Below the pieces are notes generated by a model that searched no databases, was not told the origin of the DNA, and saw only the letters and a list, made by a program, of their open reading frames with translations. Shown piece after piece: positions 1 to 8,775 of a DNA stretch of 64,000 nucleotides (its first letter is position 1; every line of letters starts with the position of its first letter). Source of the stretch: Maribacter huludaoensis (GTDB lineage: Bacteria; Bacteroidota; Bacteroidia; Flavobacteriales; Flavobacteriaceae). The DNA is taken from NCBI RefSeq assembly GCF_029350945.1, contig NZ_JARKMS010000002.1, positions 483,984 through 547,983 of the forward strand, read 5' to 3'. Made by a program: the position numbers and the translations under genes.

Positions 1-429
1 TTTCATGGTAAAAACTTGGGCTTGCTTTTTTGGTAATTTAGAAATACAAAGTTGTATGGCCAGGCCTAATTCTTCGTTTTCAATAGCATCGTTTTCAAAA
101 TTACTGTTGGGGTCCGCAATACGTTCTTCTAACCAATCACCTTCTGCATCGGTCTGTGAACTATAGCTCATACGTACTTCCGCTTTGCCTTTTTTTGAAT
201 TTATTTTGCGGTAGTGGTCTATGACCTTGCGTTTTAGAATTGCTATTAACCAAGTACGTTCGGCTGCATCACCCTTAAAATTTTTAGCCGATTTTAGACC
301 TGCGATAAAAGTATCTTGAACAAGATCTTTAGCAATTTCGGCATCGCTTACCCTTGTAATGGCATAATTAAACAGGTAATCTGCATAGAGATCCACCCAC
401 TTGTCTGGATTTAGGTTGTTTGTTTCCAT
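1..429 (-). CDS. ECF-type RNA polymerase sigma-70 factor, partial (C-terminus off the window)
   Basis: The complement reads from an ATG at 429 to the window edge (143 residues) and begins METNNLNPDKWVDLYADYLF. Region 2 is visible: DAEIAKDLVQDTFIAGLK resembles the core-binding and -10-reading helices (the usual DxxQDTF pattern), followed by FKGDAAERTWLIAILKRKVIDHYRK. The last residues (LCISKLPKKQAQVFTMK) are the start of region 4, which reads the -35 element. ECF factors redirect RNA polymerase to a small regulon and often pair with an anti-sigma gene just downstream, which here would lie outside the window. It is transcribed away from the rhodanese gene. The stop codon and the region 4 helix-turn-helix cannot be seen. 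Confidence 0.88.
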   Translation of the reverse strand, partial: METNNLNPDKWVDLYADYLFNYAITRVSDAEIAKDLVQDTFIAGLKSAKNFKGDAAERTWLIAILKRKVIDHYRKINSKKGKAEVRMSYSSQTDAEGDWLEERIADPNSNFENDAIENEELGLAIQLCISKLPKKQAQVFTMK

Positions 430-454
430 TTTATATTCTGCACTTCAAAAGTAA

Positions 455-483
455 TTGAATTTTGGTTATTATATTTATTTTTG
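455..483 (+). promoter_or_regulatory. Bacteroidota-type promoter of the rhodanese gene
   Basis: TTG at 455-457, an 18-base spacer, then TATTTTTG at 476-483 match the known -33 TTG / -7 TAnnTTTG signature of this phylum. Transcription would start near 487. This puts a possible upstream TTG start at 481 inside the promoter and favours the ATG at 502. Confidence 0.5.
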
Positions 484-501
484 GGTATAAACACTGTTAT
501 T

Positions 502-855
502 ATGAGGATTTTACTGTTTTGTGTATTGTTGATGAGCGCCCAATTTGTGATCGGCCAGTTAGTGTCTAAGCCAATTGTGGAATTTGCAGGTTATCAACAA
601 TCTTCAGAAGTTTTAATAGATGTTAGGACTCCTGTAGAATTTGAAGAGGGGGCAATAGAAGGTGCTGTAAATATTGATTGGTTTTCCCATGACTTTAATC
701 AGCAAGTACAATCCATAGATAAAAACAAAATAATTTATGTGTATTGTAAAAAAGGTGGTAGAAGCTTAAAAGCTCAAGCCAGGTTAGAGGAGTTAGGCTT
801 TAAAAACGTAATTAATCTAGAAGGTGGTTACGATGCTTATTTGCAAGAAGAGTAG
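502..855 (+). CDS. secreted rhodanese-like domain protein
   Basis: A single rhodanese domain of 117 residues behind a signal peptide (MRILLFCVLLMSAQFVIGQ). The domain shows the typical LIDVRTPVEFEEGAIEGAVNI element and an active-site loop CKKGGRS with Cys82 (counted from the ATG at 502). Single-domain rhodaneses carry sulfur as a cysteine persulfide and pass it to acceptors such as cyanide or thiols. The signal peptide predicts a periplasmic location. An in-frame TTG at 481 would add seven residues but lies inside the predicted promoter, so ATG 502 is preferred. The gene is monocistronic and ends shortly before the convergent receiver gene. The physiological substrate is unknown. Confidence 0.9.
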   Translation: MRILLFCVLLMSAQFVIGQLVSKPIVEFAGYQQSSEVLIDVRTPVEFEEGAIEGAVNIDWFSHDFNQQVQSIDKNKIIYVYCKKGGRSLKAQARLEELGFKNVINLEGGYDAYLQEE

Positions 856-866
856 GTTGGGAAAAA

Positions 867-1265
867 CTACAACTCTGCTAAAATTTTAGTCAATTGGTTG
901 TCCCTTATCGGTTTAACGATGTAGTCCGTTACTTCTTTTATATTTTTTGTTTTTTCAAAATCTACCAGGTCTACAGAAGATGATAAGATGTAAATGGTAA
1001 TTTTTTTGCTGGTTTTAGGTAGTAATTTTATGTACTCGTCCATAAACCGATAACCGTCCATAACCGGCATATTAACATCCAAAAAAACAACATCGGGCAA
1101 TTGGTTATGGTTATTTATGTTTTTGGAGAAAAAGCTCATTGCTTCTGCACCATCCGTAAATGGTATGATCTCACTTACTGACCTGTGTGCGTTCAACGTA
1201 TGAAATATAGTGTATTGAAAAACTTCATCATCATCTATTACGCATACCTTAATACTATGATCCAT
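867..1265 (-). CDS. stand-alone response regulator receiver (REC) protein
   Basis: 132 residues forming only a CheY-like receiver domain. Visible are the acidic pocket (VIDDDE, residues 9-14), phosphoacceptor Asp63 in FLDVNMPVMDG, the switch Ser near 95-97 (ILSSS) and the conserved Lys118 (YIVKP). There is no output domain, so it probably acts by protein contact or as a phosphate relay or sink. It lies 6 bases downstream of the multi-PAS histidine kinase on the same strand, so the two are very probably co-transcribed and form a cognate pair. The pairing is inferred from position, not shown by sequence. Confidence 0.93.
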   Translation of the reverse strand: MDHSIKVCVIDDDEVFQYTIFHTLNAHRSVSEIIPFTDGAEAMSFFSKNINNHNQLPDVVFLDVNMPVMDGYRFMDEYIKLLPKTSKKITIYILSSSVDLVDFEKTKNIKEVTDYIVKPIRDNQLTKILAEL

Positions 1266-1271
1266 TTTAGT

Positions 1272-4200
1272 TTAGTTTAAAGTGATATAAAATGTTGTTC
1301 CAATATTTACCTTACTATCTACAGAGATAGAACCTCCCATAGATGTTATCTGTGCTTTTGTCAAAAATAGACCTACACCTTTTGCTTCGGGATGTTTATG
1401 AAAAACTTTATTAAGTCCAAAAATTTTGCTCCCGTGCATGTTCATATCTATACCTGATCCATTATCCTTAAATTCTAAAAGTACTCTGCCATTCACTTTT
1501 TTTGATGATATAAAAATTTCGGGAACTCTTTCTAGTGATCTGTACTTTAGAGAATTACTAACTAAATTAAGAAAAATACTTTCTAAATAGATAGAATTGT
1601 ATTTTACATTTTCGGCATTTGTAAAATCACTTGTAATTTTGGCACCTGTTTCTATCATTTCTGCCGCTAAAACATTTTTGGTTTTAAGTAGCATTTGTTC
1701 AAATGAGATTTCTTCTGTTACTGCTGCTGCATTATGCTTAATGGTAATAGTCTCTATTAGTGCATTTAATGTTTCTGACAAGTGTTCAATTACAATTTCA
1801 AACTTTTCAAAGACCTCTTGTTTTGTTTGCTCGTTCTTGGTTTTTTTGTACAGTGCCAATAGGGCATTTAAATTACTTACCGGTGAACGCAGATTATGTG
1901 AGGTAATATGGTTGAATTCGGCAAGCTGCTTATTTTTTGAAGTTAAGATGATAGTGGATTTTTCTAAACTTCTATTCGTGTCCAGTATTTTTTGTTGTGC
2001 CTCAATCTGTTCCGTTATATCTTGGCTTGATCCTATTAGCTCAATAACATTATCATCAATATCTAGTATAACCTCACCAATTATTTTAATGGTTCTTATA
2101 GAGTTGTCGTTCTTTATAATTCTGTGATGGAAGGTATTGAACTTTTTGGTCTCAATAATTTTTTGACTCATTTCAATAACCTTCTCGCGATCGGCGGGAT
2201 GCACTTTCTGTAAATATGTACTAAAATCTGGTTTTGTCCCCTGTTCAAAATCTAAAATTTTCAATAAATTTTCAGATTTGTTCATTACATCTTTTACAAT
2301 ATCCCATTTCCAATGACCTATACTAGATAATTGTTCGGCAAAATTCAACAGTTGATTTTTTTCTAGTAAATCCTTTTCTATTTTTAAACGTTCTGTAATG
2401 TCTTGTGCAGTTCCTGCTATTACGACTACTTCTCCGCTATGGTTTTTGGTAATACCGGCTATTGATTCTATAGAAAGAACGTTGCCATTATGTAAGACTA
2501 TGCGAAAAAGGATTGGTTTTGTACTTTCGTCTCCCTCTGTATATCTTTTAACCCGGTCTTTTACATATTCCAAATCGTCTGGATGTATTTTAGAATAGAA
2601 AATATTCATATCCATTGGTGAACTCACCTCTAGATTATAAATCTTATAAAGATTATCTGACCATTTTAATTCATTTGTACGTAGATCAAAATGCCAAGAA
2701 CCCATTTTGGCAATTTCTTCTGCATAAGATAGTAATTGGTTTTTTTCTTTAATTTTCTCCTTGGCCTCAATTTTTTCGGTAACATCACGTGTTGTACCAA
2801 TTAATTCGGCAATATCTCCGTTTTGATTTTCTATGATTTCAGATACCAATTCTAAAGAACGTACTGTATTATCATTTTTTATAATACGAAATGATAAAAT
2901 TTTTCCGCTTTCATGCGTTTCAAGAATGTTGTTAATATGTTGATATGTTCTATCTATATCTTCTGGATGTACTTTAGATAAAAACTTTTCGAAAGTCATT
3001 GGGGTGTTCAGTTCAATGCCATAAATTTTATAAAGGTTATCTGACCAAGTAGAAACGCCGGTAGTAGGGTTCCACTTCCAAGAGCCCATTGTTGCCATTT
3101 CTTCAGATACCGATAATAAATGGTTTTTTTCTTGAATAAGTTGTTTTGCCTTGATCTGATCGGTAATGTCCTGTGTAGAACCAATAATTTCTATATTGCC
3201 TTCATTATCTTTTGTAATTTCCCGTCTAACTTCCAAAGTTTTTATTTCTCCGGTATGTAGCAAAATACGGTAGTAGCTATGTTTGTGTTCTTTACCTTCA
3301 AAAATTTCTTTGATCAATGTTTTAACATCTTCCAGGTCTGGAGGATAAACACTGGCCAATGCACGTTCAATGTTGATTTCTGACCCTAATTCAAACCCAT
3401 ATATTCTATAAAGGTTATCAGACCATTTGTATATATTCTTTTTTGGTTTCCATTCCCAAGAACCAAGCATTGCCATTTGCTCTGCCATGTTCAATTGTTG
3501 GTTTTTTTGCAATAACTCTAACTCTTTGGTTTTTGTTTCTGTAATATCTTGACAAACACCGGTCATTTCCAAAACTTGGCCTTCACTATCACGTATAATT
3601 TTCCCTAATGATTTTATAATTTTAATGGTACCGTCATTTAATTGAATTCTATACGTTGAATTTGGAAATTCACCCCCTTTCATGGCACTCGTCAGTTTAG
3701 AGACGATCTGCTCTCGATCTTCTTCATGAATATAATTGATATAAGTCTCAAAAGTTAGCGGGGCATCTTTTTTGTGGCCGTAAATGGAATGTAAGTTATT
3801 TGACCAAATAACCTCGTTGGTTGGCGTGTTCCATTGCCAATAACCGATCATAGCCATTTTTTCGGCAACGTTTAAACGATAATTCTTTTCTGATAGTTCT
3901 AAATCTTTTGTGTTGCCTTCTGTAATATCTAAGCATGTACCCAACAATTCTTGTGTGCCATCTGTTTTGTTAACGGTTACCTTTCCAATAATCTGAATTA
4001 CTTTTGTTGTCCCGTTTTTAAGAAGGATTCTATGGGTAAAGTTGTAGAATTTGTTGTCATTTATAGATTGAGCTACTTTTTTCTTGACAAAGGCTTTATC
4101 TTTTGGGTGGACTTTGTTAAAATATGTTTCAAACGTCAGATTATCTATGATGGGTTGTTCAAAGATCTGAAACAAATTCTTTGACCAAAAAACACTGTTT

Positions 4201-5819
4201 TCACTAGGTTTATATCTCCAATAACCCATAGTTGTCAGGTGCTCTGCAAAATCTAGCAATTGGTCTTTTTGAACTAATTCATGTTCTATATCTATAGTAT
4301 TGGTAATATCACGAGTAGTACCTATCAATTCCCTCTCCTTGTTTATGTCATTAGAGATAATATCGGCAACTATTTCTAGCGTTCTAACACTACCGTCTTT
4401 GATTATAATTCTATGAACGAACTTACATTTTGTATTTGTGTCCTGTACAAATTGCATTGATTTTTTAACAATGTCCTTGTCTTCAGGATGTATGCGTGTA
4501 TACAAAAGAGCGAAATTTATGAGGGTGTTTTTGTTAAAATCCATAATTTCATATAGATTTTCTGACCATTTAAACTTGCCTGAAGATGGGTTCCATGACC
4601 ATGTGCCGGCTTTTGAGGTTTCTTCCGTTAGGCTTAGTTGATGGTGTGTTTGTATCAACTCTAGGTCTTTATTGACTTTATGGGAAATGTCTTGGGTAGT
4701 ACCAATAAGTTGTATGACCTGACCGCTGGTATCGGTAACCGCATCTGATACTACCTGAACCGTTTTTACCGAACCATTTTCTAAAATAATTCTATGTAAG
4801 AACTTGTGAGATTTTTTGTTGAGCAGAATTTCATTGAACTTTTCTTTGAGATGCTCTAAGTCATCTGGATGCGTATAGTTTTGTAATGTCTCAAAAGTCA
4901 TTTTTGTACCAATCTCTATTTCAAAAATTCTATAGAGATTATCGGTCCACCTGAATTCTTCTTTTTTTAAATCTAACTGCCAAGAACCCGCTTCGTTTAT
5001 ATTTTCCGTTAATTTTAATTGATGGCTGGTCTGTGAAATTTTTTCCTTTATGGCAATCTTTTCTGAAATGTCTTGGCAAGTTCCCAGCATGGAGATAACC
5101 TCTCCTTGTTCATTGCAAATAACTTTACCGGTAGAGCATAATGTTTTAACGGTACCATCTTTTAATTGAATTCTATAATTTAATTCTGGAAATTGTTTGG
5201 TTTTCAGCGCTAAATCAAACTTAGCCCTTACTGCCTGTTTATCGTCTTTATGAACATAACCAATATATATCTCATAAGAAATGGGGTTGTTTTTGTTATG
5301 GTTGAAAATAGCGTAAAAATTATCTGACCAAGTCAATTCACCGGTAACGACATTCAAATTCCAAGATCCGGATTTTGCTAATTTTTCAGCATAGTTCAGT
5401 TGATGTTTTATTTGCAGATTTTTACTGTGTGTATGGTCATTCTCGCTCCTATCTTCAACCACTCCATATACACTCGTGCATTCTCCATCAATTATTACCG
5501 GTTGTGCAGATAGGTGTAAAGGGCGAGAATTTCCTTTGGCAGTTATAATTTCGTAATCCAGTTCAAATGGAGTGCCGTTTTCTATAGCTTGTTTATGTAA
5601 TTGTAAGATTTTATTTTTTGAATCAACAGCTTTACACTTGCCATAGCAGTTTGTAATATTTGGAACATGATCCATAGAAACTTCATGAAGTTTCTTTAAG
5701 GTGCTGTTCCAATCAACCGTGTTGGTTTTTAAATTGATTTGGAACATACCTGGTTGAGATACTTTCCGGGAAGTTTCTGTAATTTGTATTGCAGGCGAAA
5801 GAGCGTCCTCTTTACTCAT
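1272..5819 (-). CDS. giant sensor histidine kinase with about ten tandem PAS/PAC modules
   Basis: 1515 residues. A divergent PAS-like segment (about 20-125) is followed by nine similar modules of about 125 residues (about 139-1270). Each opens with an AE-x-(L/M)-x-x-(M/S)-G-x-W element and a WSDNLYxIY element and ends in a PAC segment with GTxQDIT. The C-terminus is a kinase core: phosphoacceptor His1308 in ITSHNLRSPVSN, N box NLVSNSLKYR, G1 box DNGSGID, G2 box GVGLFLTK. No signal peptide or membrane span is evident, so it is predicted to be cytosolic and to sense a ligand, redox state or light through PAS pockets. The modules are PAS_3-like; no cofactor-binding residue can be assigned by eye. 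It is the first gene of an operon with the receiver gene. Confidence 0.93.
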   Translation of the reverse strand: MSKEDALSPAIQITETSRKVSQPGMFQINLKTNTVDWNSTLKKLHEVSMDHVPNITNCYGKCKAVDSKNKILQLHKQAIENGTPFELDYEIITAKGNSRPLHLSAQPVIIDGECTSVYGVVEDRSENDHTHSKNLQIKHQLNYAEKLAKSGSWNLNVVTGELTWSDNFYAIFNHNKNNPISYEIYIGYVHKDDKQAVRAKFDLALKTKQFPELNYRIQLKDGTVKTLCSTGKVICNEQGEVISMLGTCQDISEKIAIKEKISQTSHQLKLTENINEAGSWQLDLKKEEFRWTDNLYRIFEIEIGTKMTFETLQNYTHPDDLEHLKEKFNEILLNKKSHKFLHRIILENGSVKTVQVVSDAVTDTSGQVIQLIGTTQDISHKVNKDLELIQTHHQLSLTEETSKAGTWSWNPSSGKFKWSENLYEIMDFNKNTLINFALLYTRIHPEDKDIVKKSMQFVQDTNTKCKFVHRIIIKDGSVRTLEIVADIISNDINKERELIGTTRDITNTIDIEHELVQKDQLLDFAEHLTTMGYWRYKPSENSVFWSKNLFQIFEQPIIDNLTFETYFNKVHPKDKAFVKKKVAQSINDNKFYNFTHRILLKNGTTKVIQIIGKVTVNKTDGTQELLGTCLDITEGNTKDLELSEKNYRLNVAEKMAMIGYWQWNTPTNEVIWSNNLHSIYGHKKDAPLTFETYINYIHEEDREQIVSKLTSAMKGGEFPNSTYRIQLNDGTIKIIKSLGKIIRDSEGQVLEMTGVCQDITETKTKELELLQKNQQLNMAEQMAMLGSWEWKPKKNIYKWSDNLYRIYGFELGSEINIERALASVYPPDLEDVKTLIKEIFEGKEHKHSYYRILLHTGEIKTLEVRREITKDNEGNIEIIGSTQDITDQIKAKQLIQEKNHLLSVSEEMATMGSWKWNPTTGVSTWSDNLYKIYGIELNTPMTFEKFLSKVHPEDIDRTYQHINNILETHESGKILSFRIIKNDNTVRSLELVSEIIENQNGDIAELIGTTRDVTEKIEAKEKIKEKNQLLSYAEEIAKMGSWHFDLRTNELKWSDNLYKIYNLEVSSPMDMNIFYSKIHPDDLEYVKDRVKRYTEGDESTKPILFRIVLHNGNVLSIESIAGITKNHSGEVVVIAGTAQDITERLKIEKDLLEKNQLLNFAEQLSSIGHWKWDIVKDVMNKSENLLKILDFEQGTKPDFSTYLQKVHPADREKVIEMSQKIIETKKFNTFHHRIIKNDNSIRTIKIIGEVILDIDDNVIELIGSSQDITEQIEAQQKILDTNRSLEKSTIILTSKNKQLAEFNHITSHNLRSPVSNLNALLALYKKTKNEQTKQEVFEKFEIVIEHLSETLNALIETITIKHNAAAVTEEISFEQMLLKTKNVLAAEMIETGAKITSDFTNAENVKYNSIYLESIFLNLVSNSLKYRSLERVPEIFISSKKVNGRVLLEFKDNGSGIDMNMHGSKIFGLNKVFHKHPEAKGVGLFLTKAQITSMGGSISVDSKVNIGTTFYITLN

Positions 5820-5884
5820 TATTAAAGTATTAGGTGATTGTCTACAAAATCTCTAATAAAAGCAATAATCGAAAAAGAATAGAT

Positions 5885-5904
5885 TTGTAGCTATATGGCT
5901 ACAA
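5885..5904. repeat. inverted repeat 1 (TTGTAGC / GCTACAA)
   Basis: A perfect 7-base inverted repeat, TTGTAGC at 5885-5891 and GCTACAA at 5898-5904, with a 6-base spacer. No T-run follows, so it is more likely an operator than a terminator. Confidence 0.5.
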
Positions 5905-5995
5905 GATAATTATTAAATATTTGGCACACAGCAAGTTTTTAATTTTTTGGAATTTAAATAACATCACTTTTTTAAATTTTATCTGATTTATGTGG

Positions 5996-6016
5996 TTGTA
6001 GCTTTAATTGCTGTAA
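5996..6016. repeat. inverted repeat 2 (TTGTAGC / GCTGTAA, imperfect)
   Basis: The left half-site TTGTAGC (5996-6002) is identical to that of repeat 1. The right half GCTGTAA (6010-6016) differs from the perfect complement at two positions. The spacer is 7 bases. Confidence 0.35.
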
Positions 6017-6028
6017 CTATTATATAGG

Positions 6029-6051
6029 TTGTACTTTGTATTCTAGTACAA
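6029..6051. repeat. inverted repeat 3 (TTGTACT / AGTACAA)
   Basis: A perfect 7-base inverted repeat, TTGTACT at 6029-6035 and AGTACAA at 6045-6051, with a 9-base spacer, about 50 bases upstream of the ATG at 6103. It shares the outer TTGTA/TACAA bases with repeat 1 and is placed where a regulator could control the downstream gene. Confidence 0.45.
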
Positions 6052-6102
6052 ACAATTAATTTAGTCATCTTGTTGTTCAATTAATTTTCTCTAAACTATT
6101 CC

Positions 6103-8694
6103 ATGTATAAATTTAAAAGGGTTCTAAGTGTTTTTTCAATTCTAAATTCTAAACATCTACTGCTGTTAAGTGTTTTTTTAATCAGCAATTTACACTTGGC
6201 TTATTCACAAAACGATACTATTTTCTTTAACGCCAAGTGGAAAGTGGTTCCTAAAGAGGATGCTTCTTTTTTTAGGCCCAAAGTTAAAAAGGTGGGTGCT
6301 TTGTATAAAATTGAAGATTATTACATAAATGGTAATGTTCAAATGCGGGGTATGTCCTCAAGCGCAGAAAAAGATATTTGGGAAGGCGAGGTTATTTGGT
6401 ATAATGAAGATGGTACACCTTACAGGCAGGGTACGTATGTAAATAATAGGTTGCATGGTAAGTTTATAAGCTATAGTGAAAATGAAAAATTGGTTGCCAA
6501 TTATGTAAACGGGTATTTCAATTCAGGTGCAATGGTTTCTGATTATGGTGAAGGCCATTTTTTTCAAGAAAAAAAAGGAGACACATTGCTGCAAGTGTAT
6601 TATGATAATGATAGAAAAGGAATTAGGTATGAGAATTTTAGCACTTCAATAAAAGGAAATTATTATTCTAGGTATTATGGTGATGATGGGGCGTTGATTG
6701 GTGACCGTACGCTACTATCAAATGGTTATGTTAAAGGGATTGAGGTGTTTTATTATTACGATCCTATGAGAGTTCGGCAAATAAGATATTTGCCATATGG
6801 TCAAGAACTAGCATCTGCAACATACTATGGTAACGGTCAAATACGCGAAAAGGTAAATACCAATGATAAATGGTCAAAAGAGTATTATTCTGAAAAAGGG
6901 GCATTATTAGGTAAAATAGAATATACTCTAGACGGTGATTATTTACGCCCAATGAACGGTACGCTAATAAAATTTCAATTAAGTGAAACTAAAGATTACA
7001 GTGGGGCAATAGGTTCTATAACTACCTATTCTGATGGGGGAATTCAACTAGAAGAAATTTTTAATGCCGCTAATAAAAAAACTAGGTCTGCCCAATTTGA
7101 AAACGGCGTCAAGTCCTTGCAAGTAAATTTTGACGATAACGGGAAGGAAATCCATAGAATGGTCTTTAAAAACGGTTTACCTTTTCATGGTGTAGAGACT
7201 ACTAATTATCATACTATAGTTTATGAAAATGGAGATTTGGTAGAAGAGGTCTTTTTTTACCGAGATACCAAGAAGCCTCAAAAGAAGTTGAATAAGACTA
7301 AAGAGGTTTATTATGACTTTGACGGCAATATTTTGGGCGAGCTAAACATTAAGTTTGAAAACGGATATAGCACTCCTTGGCAGGGACAACGGTTTACCTT
7401 AGGCGCAGAAAAGGGTGAGGTTTTAGGTATAAGTGAGTATAAAGAAGGGGTGTTGGTTAAGCGAACTGATTATAGAAAACGTCTTGTGGACAAAGATACT
7501 TACAAGACCTTTAAGAAAATTGAAGAATACGGTGACAACGGTTATGATAAAACAAGGGAGGTTCGTTTTTATAGTAATGGAAAAATGCAAAGTGATATAA
7601 CTTTTTCTAAATACAAGGAGGTGAAAGGTGTGTTTTTTAATGACCAAGGTGAACAATTAGGTGTTTTTGATTATGAAAGCAAAGAAGGAAAAATGTATAA
7701 ATTCTTTGTTGATACCAATGAAATACAATTAATAGAAAGTTATGAGAATGGCAGACTGGTAGCATCAAAAAGATATGAGATGCAGAGAAATGTAGATTAT
7801 AACATAAGCAAACCTATTTTAATACATGATGTTGATATTACTTGTTGTGAATCGTTTTATAGCGATGAGACAGGAGAGTTACTTGGCCGTGTTGAATATG
7901 TAAACAACAAACCTTGGAAAGGAACAGCTTATAATACCGCAGATAGAACCAAGTTTGTAATAAATCAAGGTAAACGCAATGGTGAATATGTTAAGTATGA
8001 TTATTCCGGTAAAATAAAAGAACAAGGTAAATTTGTAAATGATAAAAGAGAAGGCGCGTTTAATTATTATAGTTATAATGAAGCTTTAAAGAAAACTGAA
8101 AATTATAAGAATGACATATTAGATGGAGATGTAGTTTACTATAACGACGAAGGTAAATTGATTTCTAAAGTTGAATACAAGAATGGCAAGCCTTACAATG
8201 GTACAATACTTCTAAATACATACTCTAAACGTGGTGCTAACGAAGAGTCTTACGAAAAAGGTGTCTTGGTAAAACGTATAACCTATGGTGAAAATGGTAA
8301 AAATGTAACTACATATGTAAATGGAATAGAAGATGAGACTCTTTCTTTTTATCCCGAATCAGATTTTATAAGGCTTAAGTACCGGTCAAAAAACAATTAT
8401 ATAGATGGTGATGTAATTAGATATGATGAAAAAGGTAACCAAGAGTTTAAGGCCAATTTAAAAATGGGAAAATTATTATCGGGCACTATATTGTTAACTA
8501 CAAATGATTATAATAACAGGGTAAAGTATGTTAAACTTACCAAAGACAATGAATATGTAAAAACAGAAGTATTCGATATTGACAGCATAGTTATTTTTGA
8601 GGCCAAAGAAAAAATAATATTAGGTTCTAGACCAGAATATTTAGAACGTTTAAATATTGTTACGAAGTTTATTGACAGCAATTATCTGTATTGA
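6103..8694 (+). CDS. large secreted MORN/YwqK-type repeat protein
   Basis: 863 residues with an N-terminal hydrophobic signal ending near HLAYSQ (about residue 36). Most of the protein is a run of short units such as YYNDEGKLISKVEYKNGKPYNG, that is Y-x-x-x-G-x-x-x-x-x-x-x-Y-x-N-G-x-x-x-G. These match the MORN_2 / YwqK-like repeat family, which folds as beta-hairpins stacked in a long sheet. No enzyme domain or T9SS C-terminal domain is visible. It is probably exported to the periplasm or outer membrane. Database names of the type 'antitoxin YwqK' reflect this repeat and not a demonstrated role. It is monocistronic, preceded by three palindromes and closed by a strong terminator at 8724. Confidence 0.85.
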   Translation: MYKFKRVLSVFSILNSKHLLLLSVFLISNLHLAYSQNDTIFFNAKWKVVPKEDASFFRPKVKKVGALYKIEDYYINGNVQMRGMSSSAEKDIWEGEVIWYNEDGTPYRQGTYVNNRLHGKFISYSENEKLVANYVNGYFNSGAMVSDYGEGHFFQEKKGDTLLQVYYDNDRKGIRYENFSTSIKGNYYSRYYGDDGALIGDRTLLSNGYVKGIEVFYYYDPMRVRQIRYLPYGQELASATYYGNGQIREKVNTNDKWSKEYYSEKGALLGKIEYTLDGDYLRPMNGTLIKFQLSETKDYSGAIGSITTYSDGGIQLEEIFNAANKKTRSAQFENGVKSLQVNFDDNGKEIHRMVFKNGLPFHGVETTNYHTIVYENGDLVEEVFFYRDTKKPQKKLNKTKEVYYDFDGNILGELNIKFENGYSTPWQGQRFTLGAEKGEVLGISEYKEGVLVKRTDYRKRLVDKDTYKTFKKIEEYGDNGYDKTREVRFYSNGKMQSDITFSKYKEVKGVFFNDQGEQLGVFDYESKEGKMYKFFVDTNEIQLIESYENGRLVASKRYEMQRNVDYNISKPILIHDVDITCCESFYSDETGELLGRVEYVNNKPWKGTAYNTADRTKFVINQGKRNGEYVKYDYSGKIKEQGKFVNDKREGAFNYYSYNEALKKTENYKNDILDGDVVYYNDEGKLISKVEYKNGKPYNGTILLNTYSKRGANEESYEKGVLVKRITYGENGKNVTTYVNGIEDETLSFYPESDFIRLKYRSKNNYIDGDVIRYDEKGNQEFKANLKMGKLLSGTILLTTNDYNNRVKYVKLTKDNEYVKTEVFDIDSIVIFEAKEKIILGSRPEYLERLNIVTKFIDSNYLY

Positions 8695-8723
8695 TTTTAT
8701 ATATACAATTACCACTAATAATT

Positions 8724-8758
8724 AAAAAGGGAGTCGATGTAAATCGACTCCCTTTTTT
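8724..8758. terminator. bidirectional intrinsic terminator
   Basis: A perfect 10-base stem (GGGAGTCGAT at 8729-8738, ATCGACTCCC at 8743-8752) with a GTAA loop is flanked by A5 on the left and T6 on the right. It sits between convergent genes and can serve both. Confidence 0.9.
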
Positions 8759-8775
8759 AGTTTATAAGTAAAATA

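Larger units (their letters stand above)
5820..6102. other. divergent AT-rich intergenic region with three palindromes
   Basis: This 283-base region separates the histidine kinase (leftward) from the repeat protein (rightward). It contains no ORF of note. It holds three inverted repeats sharing TTGTA half-sites, annotated separately, and must carry the promoters of both flanking genes. No clean TAnnTTTG box was found. Confidence 0.6.

Noticed and set aside
1597-2127. 176-codon rightward ORF inside the histidine kinase gene
   Set aside because: Antisense to the kinase core, which has clear H, N and G boxes; the hydrophobic translation is a typical complement artefact.
2400-5400. Periodic DNA similarity of about 375 bases, considered as a CRISPR-like or mobile repeat
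   Set aside because: The periodicity matches the protein-level PAS modules in one open reading frame; there are no short identical repeats with unique spacers.
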